From NCBI GenBank assembly GCA_902825775.1, contig CADECF010000004.1:151467-215466 (forward strand): a stretch of 64,000 nucleotides of DNA, read 5' to 3'. A program made the translations under genes and the position numbers. Source of the DNA: an uncultured Lysobacteraceae bacterium. Lineage in GTDB: Bacteria > Pseudomonadota > Gammaproteobacteria > Xanthomonadales > Xanthomonadaceae. The notes below the pieces were generated by a model that was not told where the DNA came from, did not search any database, and saw only the letters and a list, made by a program, of their open reading frames with translations. This document shows, one piece after another, positions 55,189 through 64,000 of this stretch (its first letter is position 1; the number at the start of each line of letters is the position of its first letter).

Positions 55189-55875
55189 TCAGCCTTCGTT
55201 GCTGCGCGCGATGGCGAAACGGTAGCCGCGGCCGCGCACGGTTTCGATCGGCTTGAGCGCGCCGTCCGGGTCGAGCTTCTTGCGCAAACGGCCAATGAAG
55301 ACTTCGAGCACATTGGAATCGCGGTCGAAATCCTGCTGGTAGATGTGCTCGGTCAGGTCGGCCTTGGACACCAGTTCGCCGGCGTGCATCATCAAGTATT
55401 CGAGCACTTTGTATTCGTAGCTGGTCAGATCGACGTTGCTGCCGTTGACGCTGACCGTCTGCGCGGCGAGGTCCAGCGTGACAGGGCCGCATTCCAGCGT
55501 CGGCTTGCTCCAGCCCGCGGCGCGGCGCACCAACGCGTTGATGCGCGCCAGCAGTTCTTCGACATGGAAGGGTTTGACCAGGTAATCGTCGGCGCCGTGC
55601 TTGAGGCCGTCGACTTTGTCTTGCCAGCTCGAACGCGCGGTGAGGATCAGCACCGGAAACTGCTTGCCTTCGTCGCGCAGGGCCTTGATCAGCTCCATGC
55701 CCGACATCTTCGGCAGGCCGAGATCGATGATGCCGACGTCGAACGGCACTTCGCGGCCCATATACAGGCCTTCCTCGCCGTCTTGCGCGGCGTCCACCGC
55801 ATAGCCTTCGCGTTTCAGGCGCGCGGCCAGGGTTTCGCGCAAGGGGGCTTCGTCTTCGACGAGCAGGATTCTCAT
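55189..55875 (-). CDS. phoP: PhoP-like response regulator
   Basis: 228 aa, OmpR/PhoB class. The receiver domain starts MRILLVEDEAPLRETLAARL, has the phosphoacceptor Asp in VGIIDLGLPKMSGMELI and Lys in DDYLVKPFHVEELL. The C-terminal winged helix has LTSYEYKVLEYLMMHAGELV and SNVLEVFIGRLRKKLD. RBS CTCCTGGAG before the ATG. Co-transcribed with the kinase gene. Confidence 0.93.
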   Translation of the reverse strand: MRILLVEDEAPLRETLAARLKREGYAVDAAQDGEEGLYMGREVPFDVGIIDLGLPKMSGMELIKALRDEGKQFPVLILTARSSWQDKVDGLKHGADDYLVKPFHVEELLARINALVRRAAGWSKPTLECGPVTLDLAAQTVSVNGSNVDLTSYEYKVLEYLMMHAGELVSKADLTEHIYQQDFDRDSNVLEVFIGRLRKKLDPDGALKPIETVRGRGYRFAIARSNEG

Positions 55876-55947
55876 CAGCGAACTCCAGGAGAGGGAATGA
55901 CCGGCGTTTGCCGGAGATTACGGTATGACGAGCGAAACAAGAATGCG

Positions 55948-56340
55948 CTAAAGATTGGGCTCGTCATCGTCATCGCGGCGTGTACGCGCATTGCCGCGAT
56001 CGCTTCGGCCGCGCTGGGCGGGATCGTCGACGTAGACACGGACGCGGCCGTTGCCATCGACCACCTTGACGCGATTGAGTTCGCGGCCATCGTACTGGAG
56101 ACGTTCGGCGCTGAGTACCTGGCCGCGCGTCTCGCGTTCGACCCTGCGCACCGAATCGGACAATTCCGACCGGCGGCGGTCGGACGGCGGCGGATTGCCG
56201 CGCTCACGGTTGCGATCGTCGTGGCCGCGGTCGCGCTGCTGTTGCTGCTGCGGTACGGCCTGGGCGAACGCATGCCCGGTCGCGCCTCCGGCGAGGGCGA
56301 TCAGCACGGCTAACAGCAGGGGACGGCGCAGCAGCGACAT
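55948..56340 (-). CDS. PepSY-like secreted protein upstream of phoPQ
   Basis: 130 aa. Signal peptide MSLLRRPLLLAVLIALAGGA with cleavage near HAFAQ. A Gln/Arg/Asp-rich low-complexity stretch (residues about 30-55) precedes a PepSY-like domain about 58-108 (SDSVRRVERETRGQVLSAER, VKVVDGNGRVRVYVDDP). The tail is Arg/Asp-rich. Such small PepSY genes often precede phoPQ in Xanthomonadaceae and may modulate the sensor in the periplasm. It lies 72 bases upstream of phoP. Confidence 0.72.
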   Translation of the reverse strand: MSLLRRPLLLAVLIALAGGATGHAFAQAVPQQQQQRDRGHDDRNRERGNPPPSDRRRSELSDSVRRVERETRGQVLSAERLQYDGRELNRVKVVDGNGRVRVYVDDPAQRGRSDRGNARTRRDDDDEPNL

Positions 56341-56480
56341 ACGATCTCGCGGTAGATCCCGGTCGGAGGAAGGGCCGAATGGCCCAAGGCAGGGACGATT
56401 CTCGAAAGTGGGCGGTGAATCCGTCCTTAACTTTTGCGAACGCAGCAGGCCGGGGTTCAGTCCGGGGTCCCGGCGAGGGC

Positions 56481-57392
56481 TCAAAACAGCTCCGCCACGC
56501 AGCAGCGCAGCGAGCCGCCGGCAGACTCGATCGCCCGCAGATCCGCGCTGCGCAACGAAAAACCGGCTTCGGCCAGGGCGGCATGGTCGGCCGGGGTCAA
56601 CGCCGCAGCGGCCACCGCGCTCATCCACACCTCGGTGGCGGACAGGGCGATGGCATTGGCGGCGAAAGCGGCTTTTTGCGCAGCCGACAGGCGGACGACA
56701 TGCGGCGAGTACAGCCGGCCGATGGCCTCGGCCGCGGCCGCATCGGCGAAACCGTCGGCGCAGATCAGGGCGGCCCGGCCAGCCAGGACGGCCAGCACCA
56801 CATTGGTGTGGTATTCGCCCGGCGCCAGATCGAACAGCAGCGTCGCGCGCAGGCCGAACGCCTGATGCATCAATCGTGCCCCGGTCTCGTCGCAGCGCTC
56901 GGACAGGCCGCAGAAGCCCAGCCCGCGCGTGCGATCGATCACCAGGGCACCGGTCAGTTCGCAGGGATGCGGCTGTTGCGAGAGATCGGTTTCGGCATAG
57001 CCGAGCACGTTCGCGAACCAGCCGCGGATATCGCCGCGCTCGGTCTCGCGTTGGCGCACCGCATGGCGCATGCGGCCGAGGATGAGCCGCCCCGGCACCG
57101 TGGCGAAAGCATTGTTGGGGAACAGCGCGTCCGGCGCTTGCGGATCGCCGGCGAAACAGATCGTCGGCAGGCTGGCCGACAGCGCGCGCTGCAGTTCGCG
57201 ATGCTCGGCCGATGCGCGCGCCGCGTCGAAGGCATCGGCATCGGCCATGTAAAGGTTGTCGCGGGCCGATTGTTCGGCGCGGGCGAAGCCGTCCGGCGCG
57301 ACCAGAAAGGCCGCTTTCGCCGTCGCCGGGCCGAAGTCCGGCGCGCAATCGCGCGCGAAAGCGAGGAAGGCGTCGGTATCGCGCGTGATCAT
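56481..57392 (-). CDS. Amidinotransferase-fold hydrolase (CtlX/arginine-deiminase-related)
   Basis: 303 aa. The guanidine-modifying fold is marked by LFPNNAFATVPGRLILGRM, GALVIDRTRGLGFCGLSERC, GEYHTNVVLAVL (catalytic His) and the C-terminal catalytic Cys in GGSLRCCVAELF. The FPNN pattern points to the CtlX-type group described as citrulline-utilisation hydrolases rather than true arginine deiminase. Substrate inferred only. The dusA stop side and this start are 16 bases apart, so the two genes may be co-transcribed. Confidence 0.82.
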   Translation of the reverse strand: MITRDTDAFLAFARDCAPDFGPATAKAAFLVAPDGFARAEQSARDNLYMADADAFDAARASAEHRELQRALSASLPTICFAGDPQAPDALFPNNAFATVPGRLILGRMRHAVRQRETERGDIRGWFANVLGYAETDLSQQPHPCELTGALVIDRTRGLGFCGLSERCDETGARLMHQAFGLRATLLFDLAPGEYHTNVVLAVLAGRAALICADGFADAAAAEAIGRLYSPHVVRLSAAQKAAFAANAIALSATEVWMSAVAAAALTPADHAALAEAGFSLRSADLRAIESAGGSLRCCVAELF

Positions 57393-57408
57393 GCAAGCAT
57401 CCTCGGGC

Positions 57409-58434
57409 TCACGCGGCGATGCGCGATGGCGGCGAGGTCGCGGCGATGGCCGCCTCCACCAAGGACCAGTCGGCGCCGTCGCGATGCGCGCCTTCGCTCA
57501 GGATCTGCCGGAACGCGCGTCCGCCGGGTTGGCCATGGAACAGGCCCAGGATATGGCGGGTGATGTGCTTGAGCGCCCTGCCCTGCGCGAGCTGCGTTTC
57601 GACGTAAGGCCGCATCGACCGCAGCAACTCGGCGCGCGTGCGCAATTCGCCGCCGAACCAGGCGACGTCGAGCCGGTGCAGCAGATAAGGGTCGTGATAG
57701 GCCGCACGGCCGAGCATGGCGCCATCGGTATGCGCCAAATGCGTCGTGGCTTCTTCTTCGGTCACGATGCCGCCGTTGACGATCACCGCCAGCGTCGGCC
57801 GTTCGCGCTTGAGCGCATAGGCCCAGTCGTAACGCAGCGGCGGCACTTCGCGATTCTCTTTCGGCGACAGGCCTTTCAGCCAGGCGTTGCGCGCATGCAC
57901 CACGAACGAGCCGCAGCCGGCCGCGGCGATGCGATCGATGAAGGCGAGAAAGTGGTCGTAGTCGTGATCGTCGTCGACGCCGAGCCTGCACTTCACCGTC
58001 ACCGGCACATTCTTTTCGGATGCCGCGCAAGCTTCGATCATCGCCGCCACGCTATCGGCCACCAGTCCCGGCTCGCGCATCAGGCAGGCGCCGAAGCGGC
58101 CGGCCTGGACGCGATCGGAGGGACAACCGACGTTGAGATTGATCTCGTCGAAACCGTACGCGGCGCCGATCCGCGCCGCCTGCGCCAACAACGCGGGTTC
58201 ACTGCCGCCCAACTGCAGCGCCACCGGGTGTTCGATGGCATCCATCGCCAGCAAGCGGCTGCGATCGCCTTGCAGCACCGCATTGGCGTGCACCATTTCG
58301 GTGTATAGCCGGGCATGCGGCGCCAGCAAGCGATGGAACACGCGGCAATGCGTGTCCGTCCAATCCATCATCGGGGCGACGGACAGGCGCAGTTGCGGCA
58401 GCGGTATGGCGGGCGACGTCGGCATCGCCCGCAT
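57409..58434 (-). CDS. dusA: tRNA-dihydrouridine(20/20a) synthase DusA
   Basis: 341 aa. FMN-binding TIM barrel with LSVAPMMDWTDTHCRVFHRL, EINLNVGCPSDRVQAGRFGA (active-site Cys), VKCRLGVDDDHDYDHFLAFI and VNGGIVTEEEATTHL. It reduces uridine 20 and 20a in tRNA D-loops with NADPH. The ATG at 58434 is used; a second ATG three codons later is possible. Confidence 0.95.
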   Translation of the reverse strand: MRAMPTSPAIPLPQLRLSVAPMMDWTDTHCRVFHRLLAPHARLYTEMVHANAVLQGDRSRLLAMDAIEHPVALQLGGSEPALLAQAARIGAAYGFDEINLNVGCPSDRVQAGRFGACLMREPGLVADSVAAMIEACAASEKNVPVTVKCRLGVDDDHDYDHFLAFIDRIAAAGCGSFVVHARNAWLKGLSPKENREVPPLRYDWAYALKRERPTLAVIVNGGIVTEEEATTHLAHTDGAMLGRAAYHDPYLLHRLDVAWFGGELRTRAELLRSMRPYVETQLAQGRALKHITRHILGLFHGQPGGRAFRQILSEGAHRDGADWSLVEAAIAATSPPSRIAA

Positions 58435-58576
58435 TGTAAGCGTTGCCCGCCGCTGCGGAAGAAAAGCGCGGCTGATCCGAGCATCGCGCTATGGGCCCGT
58501 ATCGGGCACCGTTCGTAGGACGGCGGGACGCGGATCGGCGACAATGCGCGCAGCACAGTCGATCGGAGCATCAGCC

Positions 58577-59269
58577 ATGGCCAATTCCAGCGAAATGTCG
58601 GGCAAAGTCGTCGTCGTCACAGGCGGTTTCGGCGTGCTGGGCCAGGCCGCGGCCGCCGCAGCGCTGGCAGCGGGCGCCGATGTGGCGCTGATCGATCGCG
58701 GGCCGCGTCCATCGTCTCTGCCCGAAGCCGGCCTGTCGTTGTCCGATGTGGATCTGTCGGATTTCGCCGCCGCCGAGCGAGCCTTCGCGCAGATCGGCGA
58801 AACCTTCGGCCGCGTCGATGCTTTGTTCAATATCGCCGGCGCGTTCGAATGGCATACCGTCGCCGACGCCGGCAGCGACGAATGGGAAAACCTGTTCCGC
58901 GCCAACGTGCTGACCGCGGTCGGCGCCTGCAAGGGCGCGCTGGCGTTGATGCAGCCCGGCGCGGCCATCGTCAATATGGCGGCGGCTGCGGCGTCGGCGC
59001 GCGCGGCCAAGGGCATGGCGCCCTACACTGCGGCCAAATCGGGCGTGCTGCGTTTCACCGAGAGCCTTGCCGAGGAGCTCAAGCCGCGCGGCATCCGCGT
59101 CAATTCGGTGTCGCCGACCACCATCGACACGCCGCGCAACCGCGCCGACATGCCCGACGCCGACACCAGCGGCTGGATCCAACCCGCCGACCTGGCCAAC
59201 GTGCTGCTCTATCTGGTCTCCGGCGACGCCAAGCCCGTGACCGGGGCCAATCTGCTGGTCGGCGGATAG
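58577..59269 (+). CDS. Short-chain dehydrogenase/reductase
   Basis: 230 aa from the ATG at 58577. Classical SDR motifs: VVVVTGGFGVLGQAAAAAAL (TGxxxGxG), LFNIAGAFEW (NxAG variant), and PYTAAKSGVLRFTESLAEEL with the catalytic YxxxK. The catalytic Ser may be one of the Ala-rich segment preceding it (NMAAAAASARA), which looks atypical. SPTTIDTPRNR fits the cofactor-proximal loop. Substrate unknown. Confidence 0.88.
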   Translation: MANSSEMSGKVVVVTGGFGVLGQAAAAAALAAGADVALIDRGPRPSSLPEAGLSLSDVDLSDFAAAERAFAQIGETFGRVDALFNIAGAFEWHTVADAGSDEWENLFRANVLTAVGACKGALALMQPGAAIVNMAAAAASARAAKGMAPYTAAKSGVLRFTESLAEELKPRGIRVNSVSPTTIDTPRNRADMPDADTSGWIQPADLANVLLYLVSGDAKPVTGANLLVGG

Positions 59270-59382
59270 AAAACCGCACCGCAGATGCGTGCAGGGCATA
59301 TGCGTATGCCCGATAGTGCTTTCCGCTCGCCCGCCGCCAGGGCTTAGCGTGGGTTTCCGAAAACTCTGGCGCCGTCCGCGAG

Positions 59383-61194
59383 ATGTCCACCACCGTCGCA
59401 TCGTTGTTTCCCACGCCGTTCGCCGACGACAAGGCCGAACTGCTGGCGCGGCTGACCGATGGGCTGGATAGCGAACGGTTGTGGTGGTTGTCCGGCTATG
59501 TCGCCGGTCTGGCGCGTGCCGGCGCGCCGGCACGCACGCTGCAGCTGGCCCCGCAAACCGCGTCGCTTACTGAAACCGCGCCGGCATCGCCGCTGACCAT
59601 CGTCTATGGCAGTCAGACCGGCAATGCCAAGCGCCTGGCGGAAGCGCTGGCGCAACAGGCGCAGGACGCGGGCCTGTCCGTCCGCCTGTTGCGCGCCGAC
59701 GCGTATGAGACGCGCGAACTGAAGCACGAGCGCTATCTCTATCTGGTGATCAGCACCCAAGGCGACGGCGATCCGCCGGACGATGCGCGCGGCCTGGTCG
59801 AATTCATCGCCGGCAAGCGCGCGCCGGAACTCAAGCAGCTCAAGTACGCGGTGCTGGGCCTGGGCGATTCCAGCTATCCGCAGTTCTGCGCGGCCGGCAA
59901 CCGGCTCGACGAATGTCTGGCCGAACTCGGCGCCACGCGCCTGTTGGAGCGCGGCGAAGCCGATCTGAATATCGATGCCGTCGCCGCACCCTGGCTGCAG
60001 CGCGCTTTGCAAACGGCAGGCGACGCGCTGAAGGCGCCGACGCCGCTGGCCACCGTCACGCCGTTGCGCGCCGCCAATGCCGCCGCTACTCGAGAGCAGC
60101 CGTTCGCGGCCGAATTGCTGGCCAACCAACGCATCGCATTGGGCGGCAGCAAGGACATCCGCCATATCGAACTGTCGCTAGCCGGCTCGAACCTGCGCTA
60201 CGAACCGGGCGATGCGTTAGGCGTGTGGCCGCGCAATCCGCCTGCGCTGGTAGAAGCGACGCTGGATGCGCTGGCGCTGGACGGCGATGCCGAGATTTCC
60301 TACGGCGGCCAATCGCTGCCGTTGCGCGATTGGCTGAGCGAGAAGCGCGAACTCACCAAGTTGGCGCGGCCCTTCGCCGCCCTGCATGCGCAACGTTCGG
60401 GCGACGGCGAACTGCAAGCCTTGCTCGCCAGCGACCATGCAGCCGCTTACCAGCGCTGGGCCGAAGGGCAGCAAGTGGTCGATCTGCTGCGTCGCTATCG
60501 CGCCGACTGGTCGGGCGCGGCATTGATCGAGGCCCTGCGCCCGTTGACGCCGCGACTCTATTCGATCGCGTCCAGCCAGAAAGCGGTCGGCGAGGAAGCC
60601 CACCTCACCGTGGCGCATGTCGAATATGCGAACGAAGACGGCGCCACGCGCTGGGGCGCCGCTTCGCACCTGCTGGCCGCAAGCGAGGAAGGCGCGCGTC
60701 TGCCGGTCTACATCGAACGCAACGAACGTTTCCGTTTGCCTGCCGACGCTTCGCGCGATGCGATCATGATCGCATCGGGCACCGGTGTCGCACCGTTCCG
60801 CGGCTTCGTCCAGGAACGCACTGCGATCGGCGCGACCGGCAGGCACTGGCTGTTCTTCGGCAACCCTCATTTCCGCAGCGACTTCCTCTATCAGCTCGAG
60901 TGGCAGCGCGCGCTCAAGAGCGGTCAGCTGCAGCGGCTGGACCTCGCCTTCTCGCGCGATACCGCCGCCAAAACGTACGTGCAGCATCGCCTGCGCGAGC
61001 GCGGACGCGATCTTTATGCCTGGCTCGAAGGCGGCGCGCATCTCTATGTCTGCGGCGCGATCGCGATGGGGAAGGACGTGCACGCGGCCCTGATGGACAT
61101 CATCGCCGAGCACAGCGGCAGGCATGGCGGCGACGCCGAAGATTACCTCAACACCTTGCGGCAGCAGGGCCGTTACGCACGGGATGTGTACTGA
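59383..61194 (+). CDS. cysJ: Sulfite reductase (NADPH) flavoprotein alpha subunit
   Basis: 603 aa. Flavodoxin domain about 65-205 (TIVYGSQTGNAKRLAEALAQ, VLGLGDSSYPQFCAAGN), a FAD-binding region (LTPRLYSIASSQKAVGEEAH) and NADPH-binding end (IASGTGVAPFRGFVQERTAI, DVYAWLEG-like) with C-terminal aromatic residue Tyr. It carries electrons from NADPH to CysI. First gene of cysJ-cysI-cysH; ATG at 59383. Confidence 0.95.
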   Translation: MSTTVASLFPTPFADDKAELLARLTDGLDSERLWWLSGYVAGLARAGAPARTLQLAPQTASLTETAPASPLTIVYGSQTGNAKRLAEALAQQAQDAGLSVRLLRADAYETRELKHERYLYLVISTQGDGDPPDDARGLVEFIAGKRAPELKQLKYAVLGLGDSSYPQFCAAGNRLDECLAELGATRLLERGEADLNIDAVAAPWLQRALQTAGDALKAPTPLATVTPLRAANAAATREQPFAAELLANQRIALGGSKDIRHIELSLAGSNLRYEPGDALGVWPRNPPALVEATLDALALDGDAEISYGGQSLPLRDWLSEKRELTKLARPFAALHAQRSGDGELQALLASDHAAAYQRWAEGQQVVDLLRRYRADWSGAALIEALRPLTPRLYSIASSQKAVGEEAHLTVAHVEYANEDGATRWGAASHLLAASEEGARLPVYIERNERFRLPADASRDAIMIASGTGVAPFRGFVQERTAIGATGRHWLFFGNPHFRSDFLYQLEWQRALKSGQLQRLDLAFSRDTAAKTYVQHRLRERGRDLYAWLEGGAHLYVCGAIAMGKDVHAALMDIIAEHSGRHGGDAEDYLNTLRQQGRYARDVY

Positions 61195-61208
61195 TGGACA
61201 AGCGATTC

Positions 61209-61302
61209 GTAGCCCGGGTGGAGCCGAAGGCGATACCCGGGGCTCTTCCCGCAAGTAGGCTGCGCGCCCCGGGTATCGGCCTTCGGCCTCCCCCCGGGCT
61301 AC
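61209..61302. repeat. Family-3 element in the cysJ-cysI gap
   Basis: GTAGCCCGGGTGGAGCCGAA with GGCGATACCCGGGG is mirrored by CCCCGGGTATCGGCCTTCGG and CCCCCCGGGCTAC. It fills the 118-base space between cysJ and cysI and ends 10 bases before the cysI ATG. Confidence 0.85.
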
Positions 61303-61312
61303 GGACGTCGCC

Positions 61313-63061
61313 ATGACTACGACATCCGTCGAAGAGATCAAGCAGGGCAGCCAGCGGCTGCGCGGCTCGTTGCTGGAAAGCCTCGCCGATCCGGTCACCG
61401 GTGCGCTGCGCGAAGACGACCAGACGCTGATCAAATACCACGGCAGCTACCAGCAAGACGACCGCGACGTGCGCGAAGCGCGCCGTCTCGCCAAGCTCGA
61501 GCCCGCTTACAGCTTCATGATCCGCACCCGCACGCCAGGCGGCGTGGTGACGCCGGGACAGTGGCTGAAGCTCGACGCCATCGCCACCGCGTTCGCCGAA
61601 CGCGGGCTACGGATCACCACGCGCCAAGCCTTCCAGTTCCACGGCGTGATCAAGACCGGGCTGAAGGCCACGATGCAGGCGATCAACGCCGCCCTGATCG
61701 ACACTCTCGCCGCCTGCGGCGATGTCAACCGCAACGTGGCAATGGCGGCCAATCCGTTGCAGTCGCGCGCGCATGCCGCGGTGCATGCGCACGCCGCGGC
61801 CGTGTCCGCGCATTTGCTGCCCAATACCCGCGCCTATTACGAGATCTGGCTGGATGAGGAGCGCATCGCCGGCAGCGGCGAAGAAAGCGAACCGATTTAC
61901 GGCAACGCCTATCTGCCGCGCAAGTTCAAGATCGGCTTCGCGATCCCGCCCTGCAACGATGTCGACGTGTTCGCGCAGGACCTGGGCTTCATCGCGATCG
62001 TCGAAGACGGCCAATTGCGCGGCTACAACGTCAGCATCGGCGGCGGCATGGGCGCGACCCACGGCGATGCCGAGACCTATCCGCGCCTGGGCGACACGAT
62101 CGGCTTCATCGCGCCCGAACAGCTGATCGCCATCGCCGAGGCCGTGGTCACCGCGCAACGCGACTACGGCAATCGCGCCGTGCGCAAGCGCGCGCGGCTC
62201 AAATACACCATCGACGACCGCGGCCTGGACTGGTTCAAAACGGAAGTCGAACGGCGCGCCGGATTCTCCCTGTTGCCGCCGCGTCCGTTCGCCTTCCGCC
62301 ACAACGGCGACCGCTTCGGCTGGATCGAAGGCGAAGACGGGCGCGCGCATCTCACCTTGCGCATACCGGCCGGACGCATCGTCGACGGCGCGCTCGATGG
62401 CCGCGGCGAGGAAGTCCGCCATCTCAGCGGACTCCGCGAAATTGCGCGACTGCTCGAAACGCATACTGCCGGCGCCGAATTACGGATGACGCCCAACCAG
62501 AATCTGGTGATCGCCGGCATCGAAACGAACCTGAGGGCGCGCATCGATGCTTTGGCCGCCGAATACGGCCTCGACGGCTACCGCAACGCGAGCCCGCTGC
62601 GCCGGCATGCACTGGCCTGCGTGGCCCTCCCCACGTGCGGCTTGGCGATGGCCGAAGCCGAGCGTTACCTGCCCGATTTCGTCGCCAAGCTCGAAACCTT
62701 GCTCGCGCGCCACGGCATCGCCGATGCGCCGATCCACCTGCGGATCAGCGGCTGCCCGAACGGCTGCTCACGGCCGTATCTGGGCGAGATCGCGCTGATC
62801 GGCAAGGCGCCGGGCCGCTACAACCTGATGCTCGGCGCGGACCATCGCGGCCAGCGTCTCAATGCGCTGTACCGCGAAAACATCGACGAAGCGCGGATCT
62901 TGGATGCGTTGGACCCGTTGCTCGCCGATTACGCGCGCCAACGCGGACCAGACGAGCGCTTCGGTGATTTCCTGGTGCGCAGGGCGATCGTCGCGATTGC
63001 GCAACGCCGGGCCGGAAAAATCATCCCCATCGAACACATCTCCGCCGAGACAGAGCCATGA
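61313..63061 (+). CDS. cysI: Sulfite reductase (NADPH) hemoprotein beta subunit
   Basis: 582 aa. The 4Fe-4S/sirohaem cysteines are complete: [15 protein letters not shown] (C-x5-C) and [14 protein letters not shown] (C-x3-C). [20 protein letters not shown] and [20 protein letters not shown] fit the substrate-binding repeats. It reduces sulfite to sulfide with six electrons from CysJ. The repeat upstream leaves only a weak SD (ACGGACG) before the ATG. Confidence 0.96.
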   Translation: MTTTSVEEIKQGSQRLRGSLLESLADPVTGALREDDQTLIKYHGSYQQDDRDVREARRLAKLEPAYSFMIRTRTPGGVVTPGQWLKLDAIATAFAERGLRITTRQAFQFHGVIKTGLKATMQAINAALIDTLAACGDVNRNVAMAANPLQSRAHAAVHAHAAAVSAHLLPNTRAYYEIWLDEERIAGSGEESEPIYGNAYLPRKFKIGFAIPPCNDVDVFAQDLGFIAIVEDGQLRGYNVSIGGGMGATHGDAETYPRLGDTIGFIAPEQLIAIAEAVVTAQRDYGNRAVRKRARLKYTIDDRGLDWFKTEVERRAGFSLLPPRPFAFRHNGDRFGWIEGEDGRAHLTLRIPAGRIVDGALDGRGEEVRHLSGLREIARLLETHTAGAELRMTPNQNLVIAGIETNLRARIDALAAEYGLDGYRNASPLRRHALACVALPTCGLAMAEAERYLPDFVAKLETLLARHGIADAPIHLRISGCPNGCSRPYLGEIALIGKAPGRYNLMLGADHRGQRLNALYRENIDEARILDALDPLLADYARQRGPDERFGDFLVRRAIVAIAQRRAGKIIPIEHISAETEP

Positions 63062-63792
63062 CCCCGCCCGATCCGCTTACCGCCGCCGAATCCGCGCAGG
63101 CGCTGGCCGAACTCAACCGCTGGCTGTCGCAGCGCAGCGCCGAGGAACGCGTTGCCTGGGCGCTGGAGAACACCGCCGGCCAGCACGCGCTGTCGTCGAG
63201 TTTCGGCGCGCAATCGGCCGTTTCGCTGCACTTGGTCGCGCGGCTCCAGCCCGGCATTCCGGTCATCCTGATCGATACCGGTTATCTGTTTCCGGAGACT
63301 TATCGCTTCATCGATACGCTCAGCGAGCGGTTGGCGCTCAATCTCAAGGTGTATCGCCCGCAGATCGGCATCGCCTGGATGGAGGCGCGGCTGGGGCGGA
63401 TTTGGGAACAGGGCGTGGAAGGCATCGACCGCTACAACCGCCTGCGCAAGGTCGAACCGATGCAGCGCGCCTTGAAGGAACTCGGCGTGCGCACCTGGTT
63501 CGCCGGCCTGCGCCGCAGCCAGACGCGCGCCCGCGCCGGCATCGATTTCATCGAACTGCGCGACGGCCGCTGGAAACTGCATCCGCTCGCCGATTGGAGC
63601 GATCGCGATGTCTGGGATTACCTGCAGCGACACGACTTGCCCTACCACCCGCTATGGCACGACGGCTACGTGTCGATCGGCGACGTGCACACCACGCGCC
63701 GGCTCGAGCCCGGCATGAGCGAGGAAGACACCCGCTTCTTCGGCCTCAAGCGCGAGTGCGGATTGCACTTCGACGACGGCATCGCTGCCTGA
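63058..63792 (+). CDS. cysH: Phosphoadenylyl-sulfate (PAPS) reductase
   Basis: 244 aa; the ATG overlaps the cysI stop (ATGA). The PAPS-binding motif is [20 protein letters not shown], followed by [25 protein letters not shown] and the C-terminal active-site KRECGLHF. It lacks the extra Cys pairs of 4Fe-4S APS reductases, so it is the thioredoxin-dependent PAPS type. It makes sulfite for CysJI. Confidence 0.95.
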   Translation: MTPPDPLTAAESAQALAELNRWLSQRSAEERVAWALENTAGQHALSSSFGAQSAVSLHLVARLQPGIPVILIDTGYLFPETYRFIDTLSERLALNLKVYRPQIGIAWMEARLGRIWEQGVEGIDRYNRLRKVEPMQRALKELGVRTWFAGLRRSQTRARAGIDFIELRDGRWKLHPLADWSDRDVWDYLQRHDLPYHPLWHDGYVSIGDVHTTRRLEPGMSEEDTRFFGLKRECGLHFDDGIAA

Positions 63793-63805
63793 CCGACGCG
63801 CTTTT

Positions 63806-63918
63806 GTAGAGCGGAGCTCGCTCCGCTGCTTTGCCTTGAAGCCGTCATCCCCGCGAAGGGGGATCCGGTGACTTTGCTCTGCTCTTTGTAGAGCGGGGCT
63901 TGCCCCGCTGCTCTTGCT
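63806..63918. repeat. Family-2 and family-4 units at the right edge
   Basis: TGTAGAGCGGAGCTCGCTCC (63806), a GTCATCCCCGCGAAGGGGGA unit (63842) and TGTAGAGCGGGGCTTGCCCC (63888) follow cysH in direct order, as in the block at 53350. From 63919 to the window end (64000) I see no gene; a CTTTGGGCCAACAAAG palindrome lies near 63952. Confidence 0.8.
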
Positions 63919-64000
63919 TATGGGTGTCCGGCAACCTGCCTCACTACGTTCTTTGGGCCAACAAAGAAAGGAACCCAGCGCAGCCGGAAACTTTTTTCCA

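Overview
The window is dense, GC-rich chromosomal DNA from a gammaproteobacterium of the family Xanthomonadaceae, most likely a Lysobacter or Luteimonas relative. Pointers are the coq7-speD-clp neighbourhood next to the trp genes, a Clp-type CRP homologue, the 263-residue single-chain SpeD, the PepSY-PhoP-PhoQ set, the birA-coaX-SPOR set, and many short palindromic repeats between genes. No prophage, integrase, transposase or CRISPR array is visible.

Layout. 0-5.6 kb: 5' end of a fumarylacetoacetate hydrolase family gene, a DUF6491/DUF333 lipoprotein, a YadA-type trimeric autotransporter with a collagen-like stretch, an orphan ECF sigma factor, a 2OG-Fe dioxygenase and a small secreted protein. 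5.8-10 kb: tRNA-Gln, rplM-rpsI, coq7, speD, clp and an acetyltransferase. 10-16.5 kb: a trpE-x-trpG-y-trpD-z-trpC-HAD run on the minus strand, interrupted by three unrelated ORFs, one of them AT-rich with exact junctions. 16.7-26.2 kb: YegS-like lipid kinase, a candidate Pho-box-driven small RNA, rpe, a J-domain protein, purC, an Mpo1-like protein, a DMT transporter, an epimerase-like protein, nhaA, a CaCA antiporter and two unknowns. 26.2-33.7 kb: aromatic amino acid catabolism (hppD, hmgA, a divergent MarR regulator, kynA), with a repeat-flanked DUF559 endonuclease gene between hppD and hmgA. 33.8-41.7 kb: a secreted ExeM/NucH-type nuclease and a 2-oxoacid dehydrogenase operon (E1alpha, E1beta, SH3 protein, E2). 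41.8-48.9 kb: VOC protein, GAF-GGDEF diguanylate cyclase, trpS, small stress and envelope proteins, arginase, a histone H1-like protein and tRNA-Thr. 49-53.4 kb: SPOR protein, coaX, birA, plsY, mtfA. 53.7-58.4 kb: phoPQ with a PepSY-like partner, a CtlX-type amidinohydrolase and dusA. 58.6-63.8 kb: an SDR and the sulfate assimilation operon cysJIH.

The genes form coherent modules. One handles tryptophan synthesis and breakdown (trpEGDC, trpS, kynA). Another degrades tyrosine to fumarate and acetoacetate (hppD, hmgA, and perhaps the edge FAH gene). Others cover sulfate reduction (cysJIH), cofactor supply (coaX, birA, coq7) and second-messenger control (GGDEF enzyme and the c-di-GMP-responsive Clp).

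The most unusual layer is the palindromic repeats: about seven families in more than 20 places. Some run into genes: one is translated in frame inside the E2 linker, one encodes the C-terminus of the DUF559 protein, one supplies the mtfA stop codon, and one lies 10 bases before cysI. All calls were made by reading the sequence; no database search was run.
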